The notes under the pieces were generated by a model, which worked only from the letters and a program-made list of their open reading frames with translations, was not told where the DNA came from and searched no databases. The translations under genes and the position numbers were made by a program. A stretch of DNA of 64,000 bases from Gordionus sp. m RMFG-2023 (taxonomy: Eukaryota; Nematomorpha; Gordioida; Chordodea; Parachordodidae): NCBI RefSeq assembly GCF_954871325.1, contig NC_088776.1, positions 34,892,508 through 34,956,507 on the forward strand, given 5' to 3'. Within the stretch, counting starts at the first letter, position 1. Every line of letters starts with the position of its first letter. Shown piece after piece: positions 1 to 12,911 of this stretch.

Positions 1-351
1 AGAAGTCTACAAACTATGGAGATGAGAATGCTGAGGATGATTGCTGGGGTAACAAGAAAGGATAAGGTGCGCAGTACAAGAATACTAAATAGTTTAAAGG
101 TAGTGCCCATTAAGACTAAGTTAATGGTAAACAGACTTAGGTGGTATGGGCACACAATGAACTACATAGGAAATAAAGTTGAAAGTTTGGAAGTGATGGG
201 CAAACGTAAAAGAGGAAGGCCAAAACTTCAATGGGGCCATAAAGTTATAGCCAATATAAAGAAGTATAAAATAGATAAAAGAGATTGTATGAATAACATA
301 AAGTGGAGAGAGATGTTGAAGGAGCTTACCACCAGAAAAGGTGAAAGCTAA
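1..351 (+). mobile_element. LINE (RTE/jockey-like) reverse transcriptase, C-terminal end
   Basis: The reading frame is open at the window edge and stops at 349-351, so only the last ~116 residues are visible. The stretch around RLRWYGHTM, followed by GKRKRGRPKLQW, is the conserved C-terminal tail of many invertebrate LINE ORF2 proteins, downstream of the reverse transcriptase core. The frame is intact here. It is followed by an A-rich run and a short palindrome (tctatgataatagact) that may mark the 3' end. The catalytic core lies outside the window, so clade assignment is tentative. Confidence 0.75.
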
Positions 352-1169
352 AGGAAAAAAAAAATGTCTATGATAATAGACTCTCAGTAAAAGCCATTAT
401 TTCCTCTCCCACTGATTGCATAATCATACAATATATATTTGTTTTAATTTTGTTTTAGAGATTTTTAAACGAGAAGCCATTATCGATATAGTTAGTTTTA
501 AAAAAATAAAATATTTGATTAAAGTGGCTGTAACTTTGAAAAATTTAATCATTAATATTAGCAAAAAAATCAAAATTAAAAGAATAATTTAAATTTAATA
601 TTCATAAAATTTTCTAATATCATTATTCTTAAATTTCAAATCGAATAGTAAATCATATATTCAATAATTCTCTAAAAAAATACATGAGATCTGCAAATAA
701 ATCTAACATATATCTAATGTTTATCCAAATATGTAAATTTTTAAATAATCAAGATGGGGCAGGGGAGGGGGACTTCACACTTTTAAACAATAGATGGGCG
801 GCGGACTAAATTTTTGAATTAATAGCTGAGGCAGACTTGTGGGGCTACCACCAGTTGTAACCTCACTATCATCAAACCCTTCCCCCATTTCCGCCATTGA
901 CCATATAAAGATTATCTAAAGAAGAAATATACCTAATGTAAAATATTTTTATCAATTCATTATAAAAGAAATTCAAAATAAAGAAAAATTTAATTTGAAC
1001 ATGGGACATTTTTACATGATGAATTTGATCAATTAGTTTTATTGAAACTTACAATAACTGTCACTAGCAATCATGTCATTAGGTGGGGGGGGGGAAGAAG
1101 CAGAGGCTCGAGCCCTCTGAAAAATTTGAAGAACCCCCTCAAAAGTTTACAATTTTTTTTATACCAATT
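352..1169. other. AT-rich intergenic DNA with a short repeat-family fragment
   Basis: No gene is visible. A G-rich tract at 1,084-1,095 and a segment at about 1,095-1,160 (cgagccctctgaaaaatttg) resemble, in inverted orientation, sequence at 48,690-48,790. This is probably one end of a dispersed element family. Confidence 0.4.
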
Positions 1170-1177
1170 GTAATTTT

Positions 1178-2510
1178 CAGAGTTGTTAAAAGATACTATT
1201 AAATGGATTTAGATACATATACAGATATATCGTCTAAAAAGTTGATACAGATACAATTTTTATTATACTCTTATATAAAGTTTGCATAACCCCAAATTAG
1301 GATTCTATTGTGAAAATTCATGCAATGACCTAAAAAATTTATTGACTCGATATCTCATTTATCAAAATATAAATAAAATAATTAGATTTTAATATTATAA
1401 TATAATGTATGAAAATATATGATTAAATGATTAAATGATTATAAATAATTATTAGATTTCAGTAATAAAATATTTTCAAAATTTTGGTCATTAAGTCATC
1501 TTTATATGCAAAGGTATTTTTTATGGTGTTATTTTTATTGAATAACAATTTTATATCAGGATAATCTTTAAAAATACTAAAATCTCGAAATTCATTTTTG
1601 AAAAATTATATAAAAATAAACGAAGGATTTTAAAAATTGAAAATGACTGAATGCCAGCTATAATAAAAGCTGTTTATAAATCATCTAAATTGATTTGGGC
1701 TAAAGTTTAAGGTCCCTTGGCAAAAATATCAATGGATGATGAGCCTAGTCCAATATATTCTTTAATAGATTTATTCTCCTTCCCCTTTTTTATTTTCATT
1801 AACAATGTTTGATATTTGCACTTAAAATTTAAAATTACAATTGTAAACATTTATTTAGCATCTATACCCTTAAATGTTATACAATTTCGCAAGTTGAGGT
1901 AATGCTAATTTTCGTATTTTTTGGTAGACATGGCAAACATTTTACTATCAGTGATTGTTTTCTTTATTTTGAGATATTATTTTAAAATATGCTCTATAAA
2001 TTGACCATGGAAAAACATCTGAACTTGTTTATGCTTCATTTATTATTACTTCTTCCTCTTCATCACTATTAAATCAACCTAAAGTAAATTTTTAAAATTA
2101 TTATGATAAAATAAAATTAACCAATTTCATTGAAAATATAAATGGCAGATTCCTTGAGACGGATTGTAATATCAAAATTTGTCTGGTTTATTGATAAACT
2201 CGGACATAATATTTAATTAATATTTATATATACATTTATTTATATATAAGTTTTAATATTTTGTATAATATAATATTTGTATTTTTTAATATATATAATA
2301 CATGCTCATATGAAATAAAATAAATTTTGAACTCAAGTAGTATTTTTATTTATAATATAAAAAAGCGTTAAATAAAAGTATATCAAAATGTATCTTAAAA
2401 AGTATTTAAAAAGTGATACAGATACCTTTAAAATAATATCTAGATACAGATATTTTAAAAAAACACTATCTAGATACAGATAACACATTTTTTTATCTAG
2501 ATACTTTAGA
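1178..2510 (-). mobile_element. Internally deleted hAT element, relative of the 60.6-kb copy
   Basis: The left tip CAGAGTTGTTAAAAGATAC at 1,178 is the same as the left tip of the hAT at 60,626. Subterminal gatac/agatac motifs follow on both sides. The segment at 1,690-1,770 matches the transposase N-terminal coding region at 62,730-62,810 (minus strand), and 2,180-2,330 matches 62,960-63,140. The right tip (tctagatacttta, near 2,500) lacks the final AACAACTCTG, so the right end is truncated or replaced. Most of the transposase is missing, so this copy is non-autonomous. Confidence 0.7.
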
Positions 2511-2649
2511 TGGGAGATTTCCCCTTGCCCCTTCCCCCTCCAGGGTCTATGCGTAGCATAATAGAGGTTAACCCAAAAATGGAGGGGGTACGAATTTCTT
2601 TCGATGGGCTTCGGCCCAATATGGAAAATTGTAATTTGATATTTTTGTC
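2511..2649. other. Short unassigned segment with pyrimidine-rich tracts
   Basis: It holds runs of C and T at 2,520-2,540 and no recognisable gene. It bridges the deleted hAT copy and the GCGAA element. Confidence 0.3.
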
Positions 2650-3249
2650 TAGAAAATTTTAGCGAGAAGAGCATTATCGCGAATGAATTACCGCGGATGT
2701 CGATTACCACTAAAAGTATTTTTGCGAATGCATTATAGCGAATATAATATTGCAAAATTAATATCGCGAGCTCATTTGCGCGAATATATTACAGCGAAAA
2801 TATTATAGCAATGCATTAGTGTTAATGTATTACTGCGAAAACATTATAGCATATATTAAAGCAAATGTATTATATCGAATGTATTAGCACAAATATATTA
2901 TCGCGAATGCATTATCGCGAATACATTCTCATAAATGAATACCTCATTTGCAACATTGAGAATACAGTTTGGTGGAAATTACATTTTTATATTTATCGGC
3001 CTTTCTCTAGGAAGGCATAATGGAACCTGAAAATAGGTCTAAATTCGGGCTTGGATCTAAAACAATTTTCTGTCCAGTTTGGGATTTTCATTTTTTTTTG
3101 ACTCCAATTTTATAAAAAAGATTATAAGCAATAAAATAGAATGTTTTTCCTAGGATTAGGATAAAGGAATTAAATTTTTATATTATTTGTTTAAATGTAC
3201 AGTTTATTTAATGCAATTTAGACCATTTTTTGTTTATAAATTTTTATAA

Positions 3250-3760
3250 AGTTTTTTTTATAGCTTAATCAAAAAGAAAAGGCTAAAGTTCATCATAACA
3301 ATAGATGCCGTAATATTCAGTCATAGGTTTGTCGAATTGAATGGCTTTCTATTTCAGAGCTTAATTCATGTAATCTCTGATGATGAAATTACTATAATTG
3401 CAACTCATGAATTGTGAAACAATATAATGAATTTTTTTAATTTATTCTTGTTAGGTTCTTGCTTCCTGTCCAGTTTATCAAGAGAAGATCTGATAATGAT
3501 AAAATTTTACCACGATAAGAAAAATTGGAATGCATTATGTTTGACTCTACATTCCCTGTGGAAAAATGAAAAGAATATTCATCCAGTTCAGCGAGATAAG
3601 ATACCTCAAAATATTGGTTTTATGTACCAAAAAAATATCAAGTAATAGGCTACTATCTTTTGAATCATAAAAACTTGAAAGAAAAATTGGTAAAATATGC
3701 CCTTAATTTCGCAAGAAATAATCAAATTGCCGTTGATTGTTGGGTGTTATACTAGAACAG
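3250..3760 (+). pseudogene. Possible P-element/THAP9-like transposase fragment
   Basis: One plus-strand frame near 3,625-3,750 reads VIGYYLLNHKNLKEKLVKYA and continues into ALNFARNNQIAVDCWV. This resembles the P-element/THAP9 transposase segment where a G-Y-F-L/I motif is followed by a helix and a V-x-x-C core strand. Upstream frames (3,427-3,645) carry short open stretches but are interrupted. The fragment sits between the two GCGAA arms. The match is from memory of the family pattern only and is short, so other transposase families remain possible. Confidence 0.35.
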
Positions 3761-4237
3761 AAGGATAAACATAATCTAATTATAATTATTATTTTGATAA
3801 TTCTATAAGATTTATAATTAATATAAAAATATCTTGAAAAATGGCGGGCGTCAGCTCTAAATCAACATAATGTGAACCCTTCTAGCCCATTTTTGAATAA
3901 ATAAAAATAAATGAGGGTCATAGTTTATATTTTGTCAAATATTAGTATTTCTAATTTTCTAAAATACGACTCAATCTAGTTAATAAAAAAATTGAGTATA
4001 TCAAATTCCATATATTCTCTATAAAACGAAATTTCATAAATAATGAGGTGTTTTAGAGTTATAAAGATTTTAAAACGCCATGCTTGTTTGGCCACCCTAT
4101 ATACATGTATATTTTATTGTATTGTATCATCAACACAGAATATCCATAAATATTTTCAAATAAATTTTAATTTAATAATAAATATTTTACAATTTTAATG
4201 GCCGCCAATATATTTGAAGCGATGAAAACATCTCTTA

Positions 4238-4350
4238 AAAATCAATACGGTATTGATTCTACAATACCAAAATATCACTACGGTATTGAATCTACAATGA
4301 TAATATCAATACGGTATTGAAGCTACAATGGGTACTGATTTCACAATCCT
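4238..4350. repeat. Short tandem repeat, ~33-35 bp unit
   Basis: Three to four degenerate units built around tacggtattgaatctacaat occur in a row. The repeat lies inside the GCGAA element and has no coding potential. Confidence 0.6.
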
Positions 4351-4699
4351 ACACCGGCACTCCCAAAAGGTAACAAAATTATAATTTCCGAAATACTTAG
4401 AAAATGAAGATATATTAATTGATGAGCTGTTTAAAATAGAAAAAGTGTATAAGTAACAAAGGTATTTTAATATTTTATATTAATTATATTAACTATTTGT
4501 CAAATACAAATAAATCAAGATTGTATTCGCGATAATGCATTCGCTGTAATACATCCGCGATGATACATTCGTGATAATGCATGCTGTAATGAATTAGCGA
4601 TAATACATCCGCTAGAATATATTCGCGATATTATTCTGGTGATAATACGTTCGATCTAATGCATTCACTGTATTACATTCGAAAATTGTGCCAAACATC

Positions 4700-6280
4700 T
4701 CTTAAGAAATTGAAAATTGTTTATTCATAGATTTTTAGAAGGTTTTCACGTATTAAAATAGTAAAGGAAATTTCTGAGATGATTTTATATAAATAAAAGA
4801 TGAAAATTGAGAAGGAATTTTTATAAATTAAAAATAAACAGTAAAAGCAAATGTCATCCCTATCCTATTCCCATTGGGGAGTGGGAGAAGTATTTAACAC
4901 CCCCCCCCCTTACATTTTCATTTACATATTACGATAAAAATATTGAAGGAAAAGAAGATTTACTCATCCTTCCAATTATTATATTATAATAGGGTTTATC
5001 CAAACTTTTTTTAGTATACAGGTTCAAATCCTGGGTATTTCATATTATTTTGAATTCTCATAAGATCTTCCTCCTTTATTACCTGTTTTAAATAATATAC
5101 ATATTTTCCCTTACAAAATAAATAATTAATCCGATAATGATTTGGCATTATTTTTAAAAAAATTTTAAATCAATATATGAAGTATTGAAGAAATATAATA
5201 GAATATAGAAATCTAAAATTGATAATATTTAGGGCTGAAATATTTTATATTACAAATCTTTTATTAATTTGAAAATGTGTGGCGGTTTTGAAAATAATTG
5301 ATATTAAAAGTATTGATTTTTTTTTATGTATCCTAAAATAAAAATTTCATATTTTTTTTAAAAAAATAACAATGTTAATAAATATAAAAAATTTTTAATT
5401 ACAAATTTAAAAAAACAAATTATTATATTATTTAATAATGGTTATTTTTATATAATATTTATACTTTTAATTAATGTTCATATATGTTCTCACATATAAA
5501 TTTAATCTGAGCACTAAAAATTTTACTTGGGCAACAAAACTGATCCATGAATAGACTTATAGAAAAGTTATTAGCACGCCAAAATGATAAGAATCTAGGC
5601 ACCTCCACCATTTTTAATTACTATCTTCATCTAAGTTTCTAATATATTAGATTGTGTAAAAATCTAAATATTTGTAATTGTGAGCATTATGAAAAAACTT
5701 TTTAATTCATTATGGATTATGTTTCCGATAGCAATAAAAAACTATCAATACACATTATCGAAATAAATATAGACATTTTTTAAAACTATTATTCATTAAA
5801 TATAATATAAATGATATTTGGAAGAATGAGGGGGAGGGGGTTAAAGTTAAATCAGTTCTTTTAATAAATAAGCAGGGCGTCATTAGCCTTTACAATCTCA
5901 GGGGGTTCAAAAAAATTGTTTTCAATTATTTTCAAAACTAATTTTTTTAAGCTAACATTATCTATAATTACCAGAGTTGTGCCGTTCTCGTAAATATCAT
6001 TATAAGCTAATAAAATCCCCCTCTAAAACATTTTTATAAAAAAAATGAAAATCCAAAATTTATAAGTCTAACACACTCAATAATAAATGAACCTAAAGAC
6101 TTACAATAGAATTGATGGGGGAAACCCCACCTAATAAAAATAACATATACTATTATAATTATAAATATATGTGGATTCTTTGTGTGCGATTCGAAAAATT
6201 TTATCATTTAAATAATTGTAGAAAATTTTACCGATAATTTAAAATATCAAAATCCTCTATAAACTCTTTTTTAAATCTAG
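4700..6280. other. AT-rich DNA, no gene seen
   Basis: I see only short chance frames. A fragment at about 5,885-5,985 (attagcctttacaatctc and following T-rich sequence) recurs at 48,596 and 52,296, marking a dispersed repeat family. A T-arm-like string at 5,018-5,035 has no tRNA body around it. Confidence 0.35.
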
Positions 6281-6535
6281 AGATCTGCAAAAGTAGGTCC
6301 GGGCCGGATCTATTTTTTAACAAACAATCATCTTAGAAAATTTTAGAATATATCTAAATTTATAAATTTTATGTTGAATTTTTCATGTAAAATAAAAATA
6401 TTTGATTTTATTTATAGAAACTAGACGCCATATAACATATATCGTTTATGTTGATTAATTATAAAAATTAATCTATATTTAAATAAATTCGGGCCAGGCC
6501 GGGCTTGAAAAATTAGGCCCAATGCAGATCACTAA
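6281..6535. mobile_element. MITE-like element, TAGAGATCTGCA ends
   Basis: The left end tagagatctgcaaaagtagg and the right end cccaatgcagatcacta are inverted copies, with G/C-rich gggccgg and ccaggccggg segments just inside. No coding capacity is present. The style matches hAT-derived MITEs elsewhere in this window, but no clear 8-bp target duplication was found. Confidence 0.5.
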
Positions 6536-6539
6536 TGCT

Positions 6540-7744
6540 TATTATTATTTTGTCCGAATTTTATATTCTAACAAATTTTCTATTATTTATTATTTGTGAT
6601 ATATATTACCTATGTTTTTAGATCATTATAAACGTTCTAAAATAATTTTTAAAATCTTATATATTTTGTAATATATCACAAAGATGGGTGGCATAACAAG
6701 CTGTTTTATAAAAAATGTAGTCTGGCTATCATCGCCACAATTTACCTTTGAAAAAATGTAACCTAGATACATTTGTAGCCAACTATTGCCCAACCTTGTT
6801 ATATTATTGGTTGATTTTTATATAGTTCCTTCTCCTCTCCACATATTGTAGCATTTTGTAAATCAAAAAATCATTCTTATTTTATATTTTTTCTAAATTA
6901 TTTTGTGTCGCTGTGGATCGATCCTTAAAATTTAAGGAACGCATTCTTATTTGAGAAAAATATGAGCCATCCTAAATAAAACCAGGGTTCTGGACTCTAA
7001 TTCGGGTTCAGAAATTAAACTCTATTTAGCAGAAATTTTGATAACAGGAACTTAGCCGAAAACCGAGATCCACACCCCGGGCCTATATTACCCCGGGTTA
7101 GATGGGTTGTCCATAAATCAATCATTGTTTGGTCTGTGGCCTCAAAATTCCCAACCAAACTATTTTAAATTTCTGAACCCAAATTCGGGTTCAGAATTCT
7201 GAATAAAACTGACTTTTAACAAGTCTAAATGATAGGAGCCTAGCAAAGGGGTGAAATTTATAAATGTAACTAAGAATTCGTCTAAATAATTGTATGAATT
7301 TATCGATAATTATGAAGTATTTATTACTATTATTACTATTATTGATTTATATTATTTTGGTATTATGTTTAGTTCTAAAATCTATTGATTAAAAAAGATT
7401 TATATAATGCATTAAAATTTTTAAAGGATTTTATAGGAAAATTCCGATACGAATGAGTTAGACAATAAATGACATATTTTAAAATAAAGTGAAAAGCCAT
7501 TTAGGGGGTTTGGACTACTTGGCTCTTACATCCATTATTGAAGACCTCTCTAAGAAAAGAAATATAATGGTAAATAGCTCATTTATTTTTATAAAAGAGT
7601 TTTGGATAATTTTTTAATACCACATATAAAATTTTTTAAGTATTTTAACGCAGTATCGTTTCCTTATGTTTTTTTAATCTTATACTGATTGATTAACTCA
7701 TTTAGATAATCAATATTTATAACCTTCCGTTATGGCATATAAAC
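6540..7744. other. AT-rich DNA with repeat fragments
   Basis: Short direct repeats of aattcgggttcagaa occur at about 7,000 and 7,182, with ccccggg segments at 7,076-7,096. These look like remnants of a small GC-ended element. No gene is seen. Confidence 0.35.
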
Positions 7745-8722
7745 TAGAGGTTGCATATTGGGGGTTTTAGCCAACTCACCCCCGCTCCCCTTCTAAACAT
7801 TGGGCGGGCGGGTTAAAAATATATTTCGAACGAAATGAGCAGAAGGAACCTATAATTATTAAAATTTAAAAAATTTTATTTCATAATATTGTAATTGTAT
7901 ATTAATAAAATAAACAAAGAGGCAAATTAAAATCAAATAATTTTTAAACATTGGGCCAGCGGGCAAGTTAAAATGGGCTGTGGGGTAGGAGGAAGGTGAA
8001 TTTAAAGAAAATGATGAGCCGGGACCTAAAAAAATTGAATTTAAGGCGGTCGTTAGGGTCAAAGAACTACCCATAAAGATCTCGAGTGTGAACTTTGGCA
8101 ACAAGCGCGGCCAGGGTATTCATCTTCGAAAATTGCATTGATATTTGAACCAATGAAATTAATTTATCTTATCTAGTGGTCTATAGAAAATATTTGCAAC
8201 CAGACCCAAGACATCCCTGTTCGAAGTCTCTAATCAGTGGCTTATCAATAGAGGGTGGATTCAGGATAAATTCCTTCTATAAAGAACTATATAGAATAAA
8301 ATCATTGGTTTTCATAATGATATTAATAATAAAAATAATATATAGGCATAAATAGGGGTTGTAATTGAGAAGTCATCAATGAACCCGAACGCTAGTCCTT
8401 TAAAAAAAATTTAACCGATTCGTCTGCCCACCCATAGTTTTTAAAAAAATTACCCATTCACCCATCTAAAATATTTTTTTAACCCGCTCGCCCAATTTTA
8501 TAAAATTATTTGATGGTGTGTAGTTATTTTTTTTATTCTATATTTATACTAAACTTAAAAAATAAAATTTTGAAATGAAAAAATAACTTTTAATAAATAT
8601 AGGCCCCTTCTACTCATTTCTCCCAAAAAATATTTAACCCACCCGCCGAATTTTTTAAATTTTTAACCAGCTGACAACATGGGCCAACGTGGGTTGAAAA
8701 CATACCCGTTGCAGACCTCTAA
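7745..8722. mobile_element. Probable ~1-kb non-autonomous element, TAGAGGT ends
   Basis: The left end tagaggttgcatattgggg and the right end acccgttgcagacctcta form an imperfect inverted pair, followed inside by cccacc- and gggcggg-rich segments in opposite orientation. No transposase is seen and the target duplication is unclear, so this could be two adjacent related MITEs. Confidence 0.4.
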
Positions 8723-11700
8723 GTTTAAAGAAAAATAGTAATAAAATTTGTTTTGATTTTTTTAAATGATACAACTTCTCTCAATAAACTTTTATTACTC
8801 CTAATTCTCAGAAATGTCTTCTTCCATTTTAAAAAAATATCTAAAAATATTATAAAAAATATATGAATACATAATAACATGATATTTATTTCAGAAGATG
8901 ATAGGCACATTTAGGTTTAACAAAATTTTAATTTAAAAAAAATTAAACATGTTATAAATAATAAATCAAATCATTCCATCGTTTTGGAAAATGGGATACT
9001 TCCTTAACACGAAAATTTAACTGGTTGCGCTCCAATGAGGCTAACCCTGTGTGTGGATCTCCTAAACTCTCTAACAGGTACGATGCAATTTCCCATTAAA
9101 ATCTCGGGGGAGGGGGGGGAAGGGGGGGGGGGGGGACGCATAGTTAGACGACGCATAAATATACATTTTATTAAATATTGGCATCGATTTTATAATTAGC
9201 AATCGTTAGACCAACTTCACGTAGCTGATAATTGATATACATATTTTAAAAAAGCAACAAAAATAACAAAGGTAGAATAAGAAATATTATAAACAAAAAT
9301 CTTTAAATAAAATTGCCGGCAAAAAGAAGATAGGGATAAAAAATCGTACCCCCCTCCCTCTTCCCATAAAAATCTTAGCTTTGCAGGCTATGTATATTAA
9401 TCTTTTTCATTTTACTTGATTTTAATTTTATTAATCGATTTTATTTTATTTTTTTAGAAATAATATTCAATTCACACTCAAAAAAATAAACATTTTTTTA
9501 ACATTAAACATGAATATAAAAATTAAAAATTGAATTAATACATCTGAAAATTTCACTTAAAGTTATCTCATATTACGTAAGAATAAAATAATGAATAATA
9601 ACTTTTTCACTTATTAAAATAAGCTTAAATGATAAATGAGATTGTGGAATATATAATTTTTTTTGTATAAATATAAAATGAAAATTAAGTATATATGCGA
9701 CAAATATAAAAATATTATATATTGTATACAAATCTAGAATATATCGAAATAATTATACATTTTTCTAACTTTAATCATTTAATGTAGAACAATTCAAATA
9801 TTAAATCGGACTGAAGTTTTAAAAATTCAAAATTAAAATAAAAACATTGCGGCAATATATTCTCAAGGCTAGTAATTTAATTTTTTATAATGTTAACTGG
9901 GGTTAGTTATTGTAATTTCAATATGGCTTAAGAAATGATTTGAATTTGATGAGAGAATTTACATAATTATAGAATTATTCTTTTAGAAAACTATAACAAT
10001 ATTGAGTAATAAAGATCTCTCAGCTAAGCAATCAAGAGGTTATTTTTATCATATTAATAAACTGTGTCAACCTTATCTTCAGGTTTAGAGCGTGACCAAC
10101 TGAACAAATTCTATACAACTCAAAATATGCCTTAGAGAAGACTTGGGAAAATTTAAGGGGCACATTAGTCCAACTCAATCTACTTTAAAATCAATTAAGT
10201 CTAAAGTCTGAAATTTAATCCTATGAGAGGTAATTATAATTTGCACCTATCGATAGAAATTACTTTATTTACACCAACTCATTTTAATGATATATTTAAA
10301 AAAATAAAAATACTTTTATACCTTAAAAATAAAATTTTTTATCATTTTTTTTGGTTTAAATTTTTGCTTATCATGTTAATCTTAAGCAGAGGCGTAGCCA
10401 GCGAGTGGCGCGTAATAAGACAATTTCCCCTATCCCAGAGCCAAAAAATATAGTTTTTATTTCTATGGAGTTCAGGAACAGAATTATCTGGAAAAGATAC
10501 CCCTTATAAAAATACCCCTTCTTGGTCTCAATAAAATTCAATTTTTTTCAATAGAATCAACAAATTATTTAAATATATACTACATACTTTTCAAAAATCA
10601 TTGATAAAGAAATTAAGGCAGATGGTAACGTGGAATTTCATAAATTAGGATTGTTGATTTTAAACCAAAGATTTGGGAATTTGATATTCGCTTCGCAATC
10701 GTTCAAATATTAATATAGGATCAATAGAATAATATTATGACATAATAAATCGTTTTGTCCTCCTTTTGAAAATAATTTTTTTAAGTCAGATAAATGAAAG
10801 CTTCTTGATTCATCAAGCGGTCCTTACAAATCGATGTTTCTTTTCCTAGTAATATTATGATTTTGACCACTAAATATACTCATTAGCACTTGCACAAATA
10901 AACAAATATTTTTTTCTTCAAGAAGAATAAAAAATTTATAGGAAGTGCCCTATCTCAAAAAGTAGATTGAATCATTTAGCCCTTCTAAATATATACATAG
11001 GAATTTGACATCAAATACTGATTAAATAATTGAAAAATTAGCTCAAAAATATTCGGCTTGGCCCTGCTTGTTGAAAATTAAAATTTTTAGGCCAGGCGGG
11101 TTTAAAAAATGCCTTGCTAGTTTATATAAATGCAATATATCTTAAGAATATTTTGTGAATTTATCTATATTTCTAAAATTTTAATTTTTTTAAATATAAG
11201 ATCATTTTATCATAATCTATAATTCTTACTAATTTATATAAATTAATGTTCAAAAATTCATTTTTCATAGAAATTACTTTTTTCAGCACACATTTATTCA
11301 ATTCAATTAGTTGGTAGTCGATTCCAAAATGGCAAAACCGAGTTATTAGCTAAAAACTGGTAGGACCAAGGCATGCAGACCCATTTTTATCAAAAAAATT
11401 TATCCGATTGGAATCGAGACCAGAACTCGAAACCGTAGGAACCGATACAAATCTATAAACTAGAACCCAATCCTCATTTAAAATTTATAGAAACAGGAAG
11501 AGAAACCAGAACTCATTTTAATTTATCTTCTAACAAAAGTGCAAATAATTTATATATATATATATATTACTAAAATATTAATTATATAATAATAGTCCGT
11601 AGTGGAGAACCCTCCTAAAGAAAAATTTGAACAAATTTTTTTGCACAAATTTTGGTTGGAATTTTTTGTTTTCTTTGCTTATTTTAGATAAAATCTCCTG

Positions 11701-12800
11701 CTCATTTTAGAATAGAATTACCATTTAAAAAGGGAGCACTGAAGTTGAAAAGGCTAACGTCGCCAATGTTAGACAACAATTTTGTCAGCTACTCTTTGAG
11801 ATATTTCTATATTTTGTTAGTACTCAAGGCTTCTATATAGTTTTCACAAAATTCTGCTTGGTTTGCCTCCATCCCCCATATCTGAAGAAAAATTTAAAGA
11901 AATTTATAAAATTTTATGATTTATTTTTTAATAAAAAAAAGTAATTGTTTTCTTTTTAGCAAATAAAATAATTTAATATGATTGTCATTGTCCTGTTCCG
12001 GCTCAAGAGAACCTATATCCATGTCCTGGTGATAAATTTGAATTAACTGTCCATACATTTCTTTATATGATATAGTATACTTAGAAGATTACGATAGCTA
12101 TATAAACATACTTAAAAATGTAAAATTCTGCCTTTCATCCTTAATGGCACTTATCAAATTGTCTTAATTATTTCTTTGATTTATAAAAATATGCTATCAC
12201 ATTTTTTTTATAAACATAAGGAATTATCGAATTAATTATTTGTCAATTGAACATATTTATTCTGGATTAACAAATCACAGTTTGTTTTATTTTTTTGAAG
12301 GCAAAATGGCTTAAAAGATTAGAGAATACTATTAAGTTTTTTAACAATATGTTAGTTAAAATATTTGTCCAATTTAAAAATATAAAAACTCTTTAGATAT
12401 TTCAACTGTTATAATTATGTTTAGATAGCATTTTAATATTATAAGTCAATGCTAGCTTTGAATATTAGGATTTTACATTTAAAAAAAACTATTATCTCTG
12501 ATTTATTTTATCATAAATTAATTGGAACATGTTGCACATTTAATATATATATTATGAAACAAAATGGGAAATCGATATCATATTAATGGAGCTATAATAA
12601 GCTTTGAGGTCGCGTTTTACCATATAATCTATTATCATTTATGCTTTTATTAAATATTAATTTACCAAAATTTATTTTTAAATTCTTTAAAAATAATTGT
12701 TTATTATTAATAAATAATACTTAATATTTATGAATTTAATTATTTAAAGTTTAATCTGAAATGTAATCGATTAAATATTAATTTAACAATCATCAAATTA
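8723..12800. other. Long AT-rich intergenic region with scattered repeat ends
   Basis: No gene is supported. A G-rich tract occupies 9,106-9,135 and a hAT-like tip (cagaggcgtagccagc) lies at 10,389, related to the tips at 52,633 and 58,808. A segment at 11,040-11,130 carries the cttggccc/ggccaggcggg pattern of MITEs. A (TA)n run sits at 11,552-11,568. Confidence 0.4.
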
Positions 12801-12810
12801 CCAAGGGAGT

Positions 12811-12817
12811 TATAAAG
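12811..12817 (+). promoter_or_regulatory. Candidate TATA box of the 12.9-kb gene
   Basis: TATAAAG lies 95 bases upstream of the ATG at 12,912 in a slightly less AT-rich context (gggagttataaagagggg). This predicts a start site near 12,840. The call rests on position and motif only. Confidence 0.4.
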
Positions 12818-12911
12818 AGGGGAAACCTTATTTCAAAAGATTATACTTTATATTATAAACATTTTTAAAAATTTAGGGCAAATTCGTATTTTAATCGTAA
12901 TATTCTGAAGC

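Larger units (their letters stand above)
2650..4695. mobile_element. Element with inverted GCGAA-array ends (copy 1)
   Basis: The left arm (about 2,650-2,960) is an array of degenerate 11-14 bp units ending in GCGAA or CGCGAA (for example attatcgcgaatgc). The right arm (about 4,520-4,690) is the same array on the opposite strand (attcgcgataatgc). The arms face each other like terminal inverted repeats of a ~2-kb element. The interior holds a possible P-like transposase relic and a short tandem repeat. Exact tips and target duplication were not resolved. A second, larger copy of the family lies at 37,303-47,975. Confidence 0.5.

Noticed and set aside
5018-5036. ggttcaaatcctgg as a tRNA T-arm
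   Set aside because: No A box, anticodon arm or acceptor stem exists upstream, so it is a chance match.
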